Origin: an uncultured Desulfovibrionaceae bacterium
GTDB lineage: Bacteria > Desulfobacterota > Desulfovibrionia > Desulfovibrionales > Desulfovibrionaceae
Length of the DNA: 10,919 nt
Reading direction: 5' to 3'
Assembly (NCBI GenBank): GCA_949427775.1
Contig: CASQEL010000039.1
Location: forward strand, 1 to 10,919
Part shown: piece by piece, positions 5,736-10,919 of the stretch
Layout: the number at the start of each line of letters is the position of its first letter
How positions within the stretch are numbered: position 1 is the first letter of the stretch
Translations under genes and position numbers: made by a program
The notes under the pieces: generated by a model
Database searches by the model: none
What the model was told of the DNA's origin: nothing
The model's input: the letters and a program-made list of their open reading frames with translations, nothing else

Positions 5736-6708
5736 CGAGAAATCCTTTTGTCCGCCGCGTCGTCGCGACGGAACAGCCGTGTCCGGCCGCCTTGCGGATC
5801 TGCGGCATATGGTAGGGCGTTTCCTGGTAGACGTAATAGTTCAGCCAATTGGAATAAAACAGGTGCGCATGGGCGCGCCAGCCGACCCGCGGCGCGCATT
5901 GGGGATTGTCGTCGGGATAATAGTTCTCGGGCACGCGGGGATTCAGGCCGCGTTCCCTATCCCGCCGGTATTCGGCGTCCAGCGTGTCGCGATCGTACTC
6001 CAGATGCCCGGTGACGAAGACCTGGCTGCCGTCCTGGGCTTCCACCATGCTCACGCCCGCCTCGGGAGAGTCGGCCAGAATGTGCAGCACGCCGACTTTT
6101 TCCACATCTTCCCGGCGCACTTCGGTATGCCGGGAGTGCGGCGCGCGGAACTCGTCGTCGAATCCGCGGAACAGACGGCAGGAAGGGGCCAGAACGCGAT
6201 TCCTGTAAACGCCGGAGAGCTTGCGCGGCAGGGTGTGCTTGGGCACGCCGTAGTAATAGTACAGGGCCGCCTGAGCCGCCCAGCAGATGTACAGGGTGGA
6301 GTAGACGTTGCAGCAGGCATATCCCATGATGGCCCGGAGCTCTTCCCAATAGTCCACCTGATCGAACGGCATGTGTTCGACAGGGGCGCCCGTGACGATC
6401 ATCCCGTCGAAGGTACGGTGCCGAATTTCATCGAACGTTTGGTAAAAACGGTCCAGGTGCGTGGCCGGAGTATTTTTTGAGGCGTGCTCCGCCGTGCGCA
6501 ACAGGGTGACATTGACCTGGAGCGGGGTGTTTCCCAATAACCGCAGGAGCTGTGTTTCCGTGGCGATTTTGGTGGGCATGAGATTGACGATGGCGATTTC
6601 CAGCGGGCGGATATCCTGGCGCACGGCGCGATCTTCGGTGATGACGAAGATGTTTTCGCCTTCCAGGGCCTGACGGGCGGGCAAATCGGCGGGAATCTTG
6701 ATCGGCAT
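5719..6708 (-). CDS. metA: Homoserine O-acyltransferase MetA, probably acetyl-CoA specific
   Basis: A 329-aa acyltransferase that activates the hydroxyl of homoserine, the first committed step to methionine. It belongs to the MetA glutamine-amidotransferase-like fold: catalytic C142 (LYICWAAQAAL), with H235 and E237 in TGHLEYD completing the triad. Position 111, which decides the acyl donor in characterised enzymes (Gly in E. coli, succinyl; Glu in Bacillus cereus, acetyl), is Glu here (GAPVEHMPF). Acetyl-CoA use is therefore predicted and matches the downstream metY, although automatic naming would often say O-succinyltransferase. Residues about 305-329 form a basic tail beyond the usual end (YVYQETPYHM), encoded partly in DNA that overlaps the metY start. 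The ATG at 6708 is chosen because AAGGA lies about 8 bases upstream and MPIKIP is the conserved N terminus; a longer frame to 6747 is rejected. Confidence 0.94.
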   Translation of the reverse strand: MPIKIPADLPARQALEGENIFVITEDRAVRQDIRPLEIAIVNLMPTKIATETQLLRLLGNTPLQVNVTLLRTAEHASKNTPATHLDRFYQTFDEIRHRTFDGMIVTGAPVEHMPFDQVDYWEELRAIMGYACCNVYSTLYICWAAQAALYYYYGVPKHTLPRKLSGVYRNRVLAPSCRLFRGFDDEFRAPHSRHTEVRREDVEKVGVLHILADSPEAGVSMVEAQDGSQVFVTGHLEYDRDTLDAEYRRDRERGLNPRVPENYYPDDNPQCAPRVGWRAHAHLFYSNWLNYYVYQETPYHMPQIRKAAGHGCSVATTRRTKGFLDEQTF

Positions 6709-6772
6709 GGAGATTTCCTTGGCTCCGGCTGTGATTTCGGATAACATCAGGACATGACGCGGAAAATTTGTC

Positions 6773-6805
6773 CAATTACCTAGCAGTTAACTATGTAATT
6801 GTCAA
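6773..6805 (-). promoter_or_regulatory. metA promoter with an overlapping dyad operator candidate
   Basis: On the minus strand a perfect -35 TTGACA (6800-6805) is followed after 17 bases by TAGGTA (6777-6782) preceded by TGC, a weak extended -10. GGTAAT with a 19-base spacing is the alternative. A perfect dyad CAATTAC/GTAATTG (6773-6779 and 6795-6801, 15 bases apart) covers both elements, as expected for a repressor site. The predicted leader is about 60 bases, too short for a SAM riboswitch. Regulation by methionine or SAM status is a guess from context. Confidence 0.5.
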
Positions 6806-6854
6806 TAAGCATTCTCATAACTGATCAGCCTGCTGAACATGCTGAAAGAAGACG

Positions 6855-6882
6855 ACGCCGGGAGCGGTTTCGCTCCCGGCGT
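6855..6882 (-). terminator. Rho-independent terminator after the chemoreceptor gene
   Basis: A perfect 12-bp GC-rich stem (6855-6866 with 6871-6882; arm ACGCCGGGAGCG) has a 4-base loop. On the minus strand it is followed by CGTCTTCTTTC, a pyrimidine-rich tract. It lies 31 bases past the chemoreceptor stop and separates that gene from metA. Confidence 0.75.
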
Positions 6883-6913
6883 TGCAATCATGGGAACATA
6901 TGTCTTTCAGGGA

Positions 6914-9193
6914 TCAGTTGCGACGCATATCCGCGAGAAGCTTTTCCAGTACCTCGACCTGCCCGACCACACCTTCCACGGCGGAAGCCGCGGTATGCAG
7001 GGCGGAGGCGACGCCTCCGGTAAGCTCGTTGACGTCCGCGACGTTGCGCGTGATTTGTTCCGAAGCGCTGGACTGCTGCCCGGCCGCCGCGGCAATGGCC
7101 TGCACGCGGGAAGAAGCGTCTTCCGACAAACGGGCGATGCGGTGCAGGGCCTCGCCGGACTGATGCGCCAGGGTGGTCACTTCGTTGATGGCCGCCGCGG
7201 CGCCGTCCACGGTGATGGAGCTGGCGGCCGTGCCTTCCTGAATGGCCTTGACGGCGGTTTCCACCTCACGGGTGGCGCCCATGCTTTTTTCAGCCAGCTT
7301 GCGGACTTCGTCGGCCACCACGGCGAAGCCGCGTCCGGCTTCTCCGGCTCGGGCGGCCTCTATGGCCGCATTCAACGCCAGCAGGTTGGTCTGATCGGCG
7401 ATGTCACGAATAAGCATCAGAACATTGCCGATATCCGCGGCCTGCCGCGCCAATCCTTCCATCCCGGTTTTCAGGCTCAGCGACTGTTCCTGTACTTCCT
7501 TCATGCTGCTGACGGTGTTCTGAACCAAATCGCCGCCCTCTCCGGCGTTGTGCAGAACGTTTTGCGAGGCTGTTGCGGCATCTTCGGCATTTCTGGCCAC
7601 TTCCAGAACCGTGGAGTTCATTTCTTCCATGGCCGCGGCGATTTCGCTTGTGCGGGCGGCCACCTGAGAGGAGCGCGTCTCCACGCCGGATATTTCTCCG
7701 GACAGGGTCTGCGTGGCCCCCGTCAAGCCGTTCACCACATTTTCCAACCGTTCCGCCATGTCGATGCGCGTCGCCGTCGCCGCATTGGCGGCTTCTTCCT
7801 TCAGCTTTTCCTGTTCCGTGACGTCAACAAAAACTTCCACCTGACCGACGATGTTGCCGGTGGCGTCAAACAGACTCGCAAGATATACCTCATCGTGTTC
7901 GCCGTCGGGCATGATCATGTTCACACGGGACTGTCCGCGGCGCAGGCATTCGATGCCGCAATCAGTGGAGCCGCACACGGGCCCCCTTCTTTCGGAACAG
8001 GGTTTGCCTACGATGTCCTTCAATTCCTTGCCAAGTTTTTCAAGTCCCTTCCGGTTGACAAAGATCCATCGTTTTTCCTTGTCCGTCACGGAGATGAAGA
8101 AGGGCAGCGCGTTCAGAATCCCCTGATACCAGATCGTTTGATCCTGGAGTGAACGGACCATGTTGCGAAGGATGTCGGCCAACTGGCCCAGGTCGTCTTT
8201 GCTGTGGAACTCCAGAACGGCATCCTTGTGGTTGGAAATTGCCTCCGCATAGGCCACGATTTTTTTGATGGGGGACATGAGTCGCGCCAGGAAGACCAGA
8301 GTGATCACCATAATGGGCAACAGAATCAGCGCGCTGACGGCAAGCGTTTTGTAAATGCCCTGGGTCAGCAGATCGTCGACGTTTTTACGGGGCATCCCGA
8401 TAAACCATATGCCGACGACATCGCCGTTCAGATTCCGGGCGGGCCAATATGCGGAACAATAGGGAACGCCCTCGATGGTATTGGTGGTGAACAGCAGCTT
8501 TCCGTCGCGCAGAACAGTCTGCAGCACTTCCGGCGTCTCCATCCGGCCGCCTATGTTCCGGGTGCCGTCGCTTTTCTGGAGCGTGGTCATAACGCAGGTG
8601 TCATTCTTGAAAATGGCGGCCTCCATTTCGTTGATGCCCTTGAGCATTTCCAGATATTCCGGGGTGACCAGAGAAACGCCCATGGAAACCGTGCCCACCA
8701 CCTGTCCGTCGCGCATGAGGGGCGCGCTGGCCCGCAGGGACATGGGCACGTCCGTTCCCTGCACGATGCCGGCGGCGGGCTTGCCCCGCAGCGCCTGAAC
8801 AACGGATTCCTGATTGGTGACGTCGTCCTTGAAACGGGCGGAATGGCCGCGCCCGACGACCTTGCCGTTGTTATCGGTGACGGTCATAAAGGACGCTCCG
8901 GTCCGTCGCATGAAATCTTTGGACAGCGCGACCACGTCAGCATGATTCCGGGCGATGACGGCATCCGTCAATTGGGAAGAAGACGCCGTCATCGAAACCA
9001 TTTGTTCATATTTTTTCAGAATTTCCTTATTGATGGTGTCGACGGTGGCCTGTGCCTGACGGAGGCTGATATCACGCTGCGTTTCAAGCGGCATACCCAT
9101 ATTGTATATGGCGGTGCAAAGGAGCGCACCGCACACGATGCTCGACGCAACGACAATGAAAAGGAGCAATTTTGTGCTGATGGTTAATCGCAT
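6914..9193 (-). CDS. Methyl-accepting chemotaxis protein (Cache, HAMP, PAS, signalling domain)
   Basis: A 759-aa inner-membrane chemoreceptor feeding the CheA/CheW pathway. A membrane segment at about 8-29 and another at about 283-304 frame a periplasmic region (30-282) that resembles the fused Cache_3/Cache_2 ligand-binding type (GASFMTVTDNNGKVVGR, later YCSAYWPARNLNGDVVGIWFIG). HAMP follows (about 304-355), then a cytoplasmic PAS domain (about 352-462) with a four-cysteine set C399, C407, C412, C416, then the coiled-coil signalling domain (about 465-745). The conserved tip is at 595-637 (RDIADQTNLLALNAAIEAAR and on to ADEVRKLAEKS). No C-terminal CheR-docking pentapeptide is visible. The ATG at 9193 has GGGAGG 5 bases upstream and puts the first helix in the right place, so the ATG at 9217 is rejected. 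The gene is flanked by its own promoter and terminator. The ligand is unknown; the PAS cysteines suggest a redox or cofactor input. Confidence 0.95.
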   Translation of the reverse strand: MRLTISTKLLLFIVVASSIVCGALLCTAIYNMGMPLETQRDISLRQAQATVDTINKEILKKYEQMVSMTASSSQLTDAVIARNHADVVALSKDFMRRTGASFMTVTDNNGKVVGRGHSARFKDDVTNQESVVQALRGKPAAGIVQGTDVPMSLRASAPLMRDGQVVGTVSMGVSLVTPEYLEMLKGINEMEAAIFKNDTCVMTTLQKSDGTRNIGGRMETPEVLQTVLRDGKLLFTTNTIEGVPYCSAYWPARNLNGDVVGIWFIGMPRKNVDDLLTQGIYKTLAVSALILLPIMVITLVFLARLMSPIKKIVAYAEAISNHKDAVLEFHSKDDLGQLADILRNMVRSLQDQTIWYQGILNALPFFISVTDKEKRWIFVNRKGLEKLGKELKDIVGKPCSERRGPVCGSTDCGIECLRRGQSRVNMIMPDGEHDEVYLASLFDATGNIVGQVEVFVDVTEQEKLKEEAANAATATRIDMAERLENVVNGLTGATQTLSGEISGVETRSSQVAARTSEIAAAMEEMNSTVLEVARNAEDAATASQNVLHNAGEGGDLVQNTVSSMKEVQEQSLSLKTGMEGLARQAADIGNVLMLIRDIADQTNLLALNAAIEAARAGEAGRGFAVVADEVRKLAEKSMGATREVETAVKAIQEGTAASSITVDGAAAAINEVTTLAHQSGEALHRIARLSEDASSRVQAIAAAAGQQSSASEQITRNVADVNELTGGVASALHTAASAVEGVVGQVEVLEKLLADMRRN

Positions 9194-9260
9194 TTTTCCT
9201 CCCAAAAAATTTTTCACACATCATTCCATGTAGCTCAGAGACAAGTGACACCATTAATCA

Positions 9261-9276
9261 TGCATATATAATGCCA
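9261..9276 (-). promoter_or_regulatory. Sigma-54-like promoter for the chemoreceptor gene
   Basis: On the minus strand TGGCATTATATATGCA has GG and GC exactly 10 bases apart and matches TGGCAC-N5-TTGCA at all but two fixed positions. It lies 67 bases before the start codon, giving a leader of about 55 bases. No good -10/-35 pair is seen in the same place. A perfect 15-base dyad ATACTGGAACAGTAT (9278-9292) lies directly upstream and could be a regulator site. Confidence 0.4.
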
Positions 9277-9277
9277 T

Positions 9278-9292
9278 ATACTGGAACAGTAT
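9278..9292. promoter_or_regulatory. 15-base perfect dyad upstream of the chemoreceptor promoter
   Basis: ATACTG-GAA-CAGTAT, 6-base perfect arms, lies one base from the putative -24 element. No known operator is recognised. It is too close to the promoter for a typical sigma-54 activator, so a repressor site or chance are the options. Confidence 0.3.
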
Positions 9293-9328
9293 CCGGCAAA
9301 ACTTTGCCCGATAGTATCTGAATCGAAA

Positions 9329-9358
9329 AACAGCCCCGGCACACACGCCGGAGCTGTT
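9329..9358 (-). terminator. Terminator-like hairpin with no obvious upstream gene
   Basis: Arms 9329-9340 and 9347-9358 form a 12-bp stem around a 6-base loop. In minus-strand RNA the only odd pair is a U-G wobble, and the stem is followed by UUU after its closing UU (GCTGTTTTTCG). This is a textbook intrinsic terminator in sequence terms. No convincing gene ends before it on the minus strand; the next gene upstream already has its own terminator at 9775-9831. Confidence 0.6.
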
Positions 9359-9479
9359 CGATCCGCAGATCATGATGTTCCGGGAGAGCCGGAATTGTAA
9401 CCTCAGATTTTCTTTGATTGTTTACATACAAATGCGCGTGTGGCGCATAACACGATCCCCAACGGCCGCAATCCGCGTC
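9359..9479. other. Gene-less stretch with small hairpins
   Basis: Two small perfect hairpins occur: 9378-9383 with 9389-9394 (TTCCGG/CCGGAA) and 9432-9437 with 9443-9448 (ATGCGC/GCGCAT). The decamer CGCATAACAC at 9444-9453 recurs at 9513-9522, so it flanks the first hairpin of the neighbouring mosaic. An 88-codon open frame on the minus strand (9258-9524) runs through this stretch but also through the terminator hairpin and a repeat, and looks accidental. Confidence 0.5.
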
Positions 9480-9658
9480 AGAGCATTTTTCCCTTTGAAA
9501 ATGCTCTAGTACCGCATAACACAAAATACTTCGTATTTTGCGTTAAGATTATTCGCCGAAAAACGCGGTTTTCGGCTCATTCACAGCGACTACGCCGCCG
9601 CGCCATGCTCTCGCATGGCGGCTAGTACACAGAAACTTTAGATGTTTCTGTGTACTAG
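9480..9658. repeat. Mosaic of five consecutive stem-loops
   Basis: Five inverted repeats follow one another with little sequence between: 9480-9507 (10-bp arms AGAGCATTTT), 9517-9545 (13-bp arms, one wobble, around GTATTTTG), 9555-9576 (8-bp arms GCCGAAAA), 9601-9620 (8-bp arms CGCCATGC) and 9622-9658 (15-bp arms CTAGTACACAGAAAC). The last 48 bp equal 1-48; the first module is related to 47-74 and 911-935. The heptamer CTAGTAC occurs at 9506-9512 and again at 9622-9628, like a joint between modules. No protein is encoded. It resembles composite intergenic repeats such as BIMEs in organisation, but I do not recognise the family. Confidence 0.75.
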
Positions 9659-9774
9659 TTCTCATGAAAAATATGTCAGAAGCCGCATCCGGAGATCAGT
9701 ACCGCCCTGAAGGCGTCGCTTTTTGCATACAGGGGCGCGTCCGCAGGGGCGGGCGGTGAAACGACGGGCGGCGT
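9659..9774. other. Gene-less stretch between the mosaic repeat and the terminator
   Basis: I see no gene, promoter or further repeat here. A short minus-strand open frame (9662-9844) spans the terminator hairpin and is not credible. Confidence 0.5.
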
Positions 9775-9831
9775 TTCTGAAAAAAGATTTCCGGAGAGTC
9801 TGAGGGACTCTCCGGAAATCTTTTTTCAGAA
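9775..9831. terminator. Bidirectional rho-independent terminator with a 26-bp perfect stem
   Basis: Arms 9775-9800 and 9806-9831 are perfect complements around the loop TGAGG. The core is GATTTCCGGAGAGTC, and each arm carries an A6/T6 run, so a U tract follows the GC-rich core on either strand. It begins 12 bases past the stop of the gene at 9844-10467 and would end its minus-strand transcript. Confidence 0.9.
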
Positions 9832-9843
9832 CGGGGAAAAACA

Positions 9844-10467
9844 TCAGCGGCGGGTCAGGGAAGAACGCTTCAGGTTGCCGGGGAGGAGGACATGCCGGTA
9901 TTTTTTAGCTTTTGTGATGTGCATGGGCTTGGCTACCTGGCCTTCCAGGCTCAGAGGCGTTTCGGAAAGGCCGAACGGCAGCCATTGATCGTTCGACAGC
10001 TCCATACGGGCAAATCCGCCTCCTGTGACGTAAAATACCGGAATGTTGCCTACCGGGGTATCCGCTTTCAGGATGGTGGCGTTGCTTCCGGGAGTAACGG
10101 CGCTCATCCGTGTCGTGTTTTCATGGGCGGCGGATTTCGACAGTTCCGCGGGAGGCGTGATGTCCATACGCCGGAGAATGCGCAAAAAGTCATTGCCGGT
10201 CTGGCCTACGAACGTCACCATGGAGGTGCCGTCGCGGGCGGTCAGCAGACTGACGGGAACCGTGCCGCCGTGGATGCCTATATACGCCGGACGTGCCCCC
10301 GCCGGTACGCTGACCCAGGCGCTGTCAGTGCCTTTCGGCGTTATGGGGCCGACGAATTCGCTTGCCTTGGCCCGAACGGGCTGCATCAGGACAAGCAACA
10401 GACACACCAGCAGCACCGGGCGAAGACCGGCCGCACAGATGCGCACACGGTAGAAAATCTCTGGCAT
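9844..10467 (-). CDS. Secreted (periplasmic) protein of unknown function, 207 aa
   Basis: I do not recognise this family. The N terminus is a clear Sec signal peptide: basic residues, a hydrophobic core at about 17-28 (PVLLVCLLLVLM) and a signal-peptidase I site AKA|SE after residue 35; there is no lipobox. The mature part (about 170 aa) looks beta-rich and soluble, with patches such as PAYIGIHGGTVPVSLL and VGNIPVFYVTGGGFARMEL, and ends in a basic tail rich in Lys/Arg (from about 190). No catalytic motif, metal site or repeat is evident. The ATG at 10467 is preferred because it puts the signal peptide at the N terminus; the Shine-Dalgarno is weak (GCGAG). A frame extension to 10572 would place 35 Cys-rich residues in front and is rejected. 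The gene stands alone, with its own strong terminator and an AT-rich upstream region. Confidence 0.75.
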   Translation of the reverse strand: MPEIFYRVRICAAGLRPVLLVCLLLVLMQPVRAKASEFVGPITPKGTDSAWVSVPAGARPAYIGIHGGTVPVSLLTARDGTSMVTFVGQTGNDFLRILRRMDITPPAELSKSAAHENTTRMSAVTPGSNATILKADTPVGNIPVFYVTGGGFARMELSNDQWLPFGLSETPLSLEGQVAKPMHITKAKKYRHVLLPGNLKRSSLTRR

Positions 10468-10581
10468 GTTGTGCTCGCTTTTTATATAACATCTTGACAT
10501 AGTGTAGAATTTTTGACAAAAAGTATTTTTTTCACCTGAACAGCATGTAGATATTCTTTTGTCGTCTGTCAAGTATTCTTT
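10468..10581. promoter_or_regulatory. AT-rich upstream region of the secreted-protein gene
   Basis: On the minus strand TGT-TATATA (10483-10491) looks like an extended -10, but it would leave a leader of only about ten bases. A second candidate -10, TACACT (10501-10506), lacks a good -35. TTGACA occurs twice on the plus strand at 10494-10499 and 10513-10518, 19 bases apart, which may be a direct-repeat regulator site. No gene is present in this stretch. Confidence 0.3.
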
Positions 10582-10591
10582 ATGACGTGTT

Positions 10592-10706
10592 CAGGGCAAT
10601 CGCAAGAAGCGCATAACTATTTGAAATAACGAGAAAGATTTTTAACGACCGACGCATGAATTACCAATATTTCCAATAAATTATCTTCGTTCGCGCGATT
10701 GCCCTG
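10592..10706. mobile_element. 115-bp MITE-like element with 10-bp target duplications
   Basis: Perfect 12-bp terminal inverted repeats CAGGGCAATCGC (10592-10603) and GCGATTGCCCTG (10695-10706) bound the element. Exactly adjacent on both sides is the same 10-mer ATGACGTGTT (10582-10591 and 10707-10716), a classic target-site duplication. The inside is AT-rich and has no open frame, so the element is non-autonomous and would need a transposase from elsewhere. A 10-bp duplication is within the range known for IS4-like families, but the terminal sequence was not matched to a named element. The exact duplication suggests a fairly recent insertion. Removing it would restore a hairpin foot at 10711-10736. 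Confidence 0.8.
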
Positions 10707-10710
10707 ATGA

Positions 10711-10736
10711 CGTGTTCGGAATCGGCTTCCGACACG
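10711..10736. repeat. Hairpin at the insertion site of the MITE-like element
   Basis: CGTGTTCGGAA (10711-10721) pairs with TTCCGACACG (10727-10736) with a single-T bulge and a 5-base loop TCGGC. Its left arm overlaps the right target-site duplication, so the element apparently inserted at the edge of a pre-existing hairpin. Confidence 0.55.
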
Positions 10737-10753
10737 GCGTATCCGCATAACGG

Positions 10754-10784
10754 CAGGCGCCGACTGCGCAACAGCCGGCGCCTG
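10754..10784. repeat. GC-rich 13-bp hairpin
   Basis: CAGGCGCCGACTG (10754-10766) pairs with CAGCCGGCGCCTG (10772-10784) around the loop CGCAA, with one A-C mismatch that is a G-U pair in minus-strand RNA. No U tract follows on either strand, so it is more like an intergenic palindrome than a terminator. Between here and the window end only the CTAGTAC repeat and a short AT-rich stretch are seen. Confidence 0.6.
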
Positions 10785-10836
10785 GAGAAAGCGACCGGAG
10801 AGCCGTAACGCGGCTGGTGCTGGAGCTTTCCCCTTT

Positions 10837-10851
10837 CTAGTACTGTATAAC
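10837..10851. repeat. Partial copy of the mosaic repeat joint
   Basis: CTAGTACTGTATAAC matches 9506-9520 (CTAGTACCGCATAAC) at 13 of 15 bases, with two C/T transitions. It may be the start of another mosaic copy extending rightwards; similarity fades after 10851 within this window. Confidence 0.45.
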
Positions 10852-10919
10852 TTTTAAATTTTCTGATAAAGGCTTTTCAGTTTTATCCTCGCATCATCTG
10901 TGCTGAATTGCCAGTTTAT

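Noticed and set aside
6709..6772. SAM riboswitch in the metA leader
   Set aside because: The predicted leader is only about 60 bases and shows no multi-helix fold or terminator stem.
6839..8152. 437-codon plus-strand open frame
   Set aside because: Antisense to the conserved signalling domain of the chemoreceptor; starts just before that gene's terminator.
9258..9524. 88-codon minus-strand open frame with several cysteines
   Set aside because: It crosses a palindromic repeat, a terminator hairpin and the chemoreceptor promoter, and has no convincing ribosome binding site.
9480..9658. CRISPR array or integron attC cluster
   Set aside because: The repeats differ from each other, there are no regular spacers, no cas or integrase genes, and no core attC sites.
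9662..9844. 60-codon minus-strand open frame
   Set aside because: Mostly the 26-bp terminator stem translated; no family similarity and no start signal.

Overview
The window looks like a chromosomal segment of a sulfate-reducing deltaproteobacterium, most likely Desulfovibrio or a close relative. The basis is inference from gene content: a NifU/NifS pair with an Rrf2 regulator, methionine made by direct sulfhydrylation, and a Cache-HAMP-PAS chemoreceptor, in moderately GC-rich DNA. No rRNA gene or species marker is present, so the genus is not proven. All nine recognisable protein genes lie on the minus strand, and the long plus-strand open frames are shadows of them.

Layout in the order of transcription (right to left). 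From 10919 to about 10590 there is no gene, only repeats: a 115-bp miniature transposon-like element with exact 10-bp flanking duplications (10582-10716), two hairpins and the start of another repeat at the window edge. A secreted 207-aa protein of unknown function (9844-10467) ends at a near-perfect bidirectional terminator. Positions 9359-9774 hold no convincing gene. They contain a 179-bp mosaic of five consecutive stem-loops (9480-9658), whose last 48 bp are repeated exactly at 1-48. A chemoreceptor (6914-9193), with a sigma-54-like promoter and its own terminator, comes next. Then metA (5719-6708) and metY (4458-5735) overlap by 17 bp, behind a promoter with a dyad operator candidate. An Rrf2-type Fe-S-sensing repressor (3833-4336) is followed by nifU (2806-3654) and nifS (1628-2809), which overlap by 4 bp. 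A 139-aa unknown protein (935-1354) and a HAD phosphatase (234-899) follow, separated by another palindromic repeat, with a terminator at 161-193. The left edge (1-77) is again repeat sequence.

How the genes work together. MetA activates homoserine, probably with acetyl-CoA because residue 111 is Glu, and MetY replaces the acetyl group with sulfide to give homocysteine, a sensible route in a sulfide-producing cell. NifS supplies sulfur from cysteine and NifU scaffolds the Fe-S cluster. The Rrf2 protein, with three cysteines placed as in IscR, probably reads Fe-S status and controls nifUS. Three copies of a short sequence (core TGAAGGCTGACC) surround the rrf2 gene and are candidate operators or a small intergenic repeat. 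The most unusual content is the non-coding repeat landscape (9.36-9.78 kb, 10.59-10.85 kb and the left edge), not any single protein.
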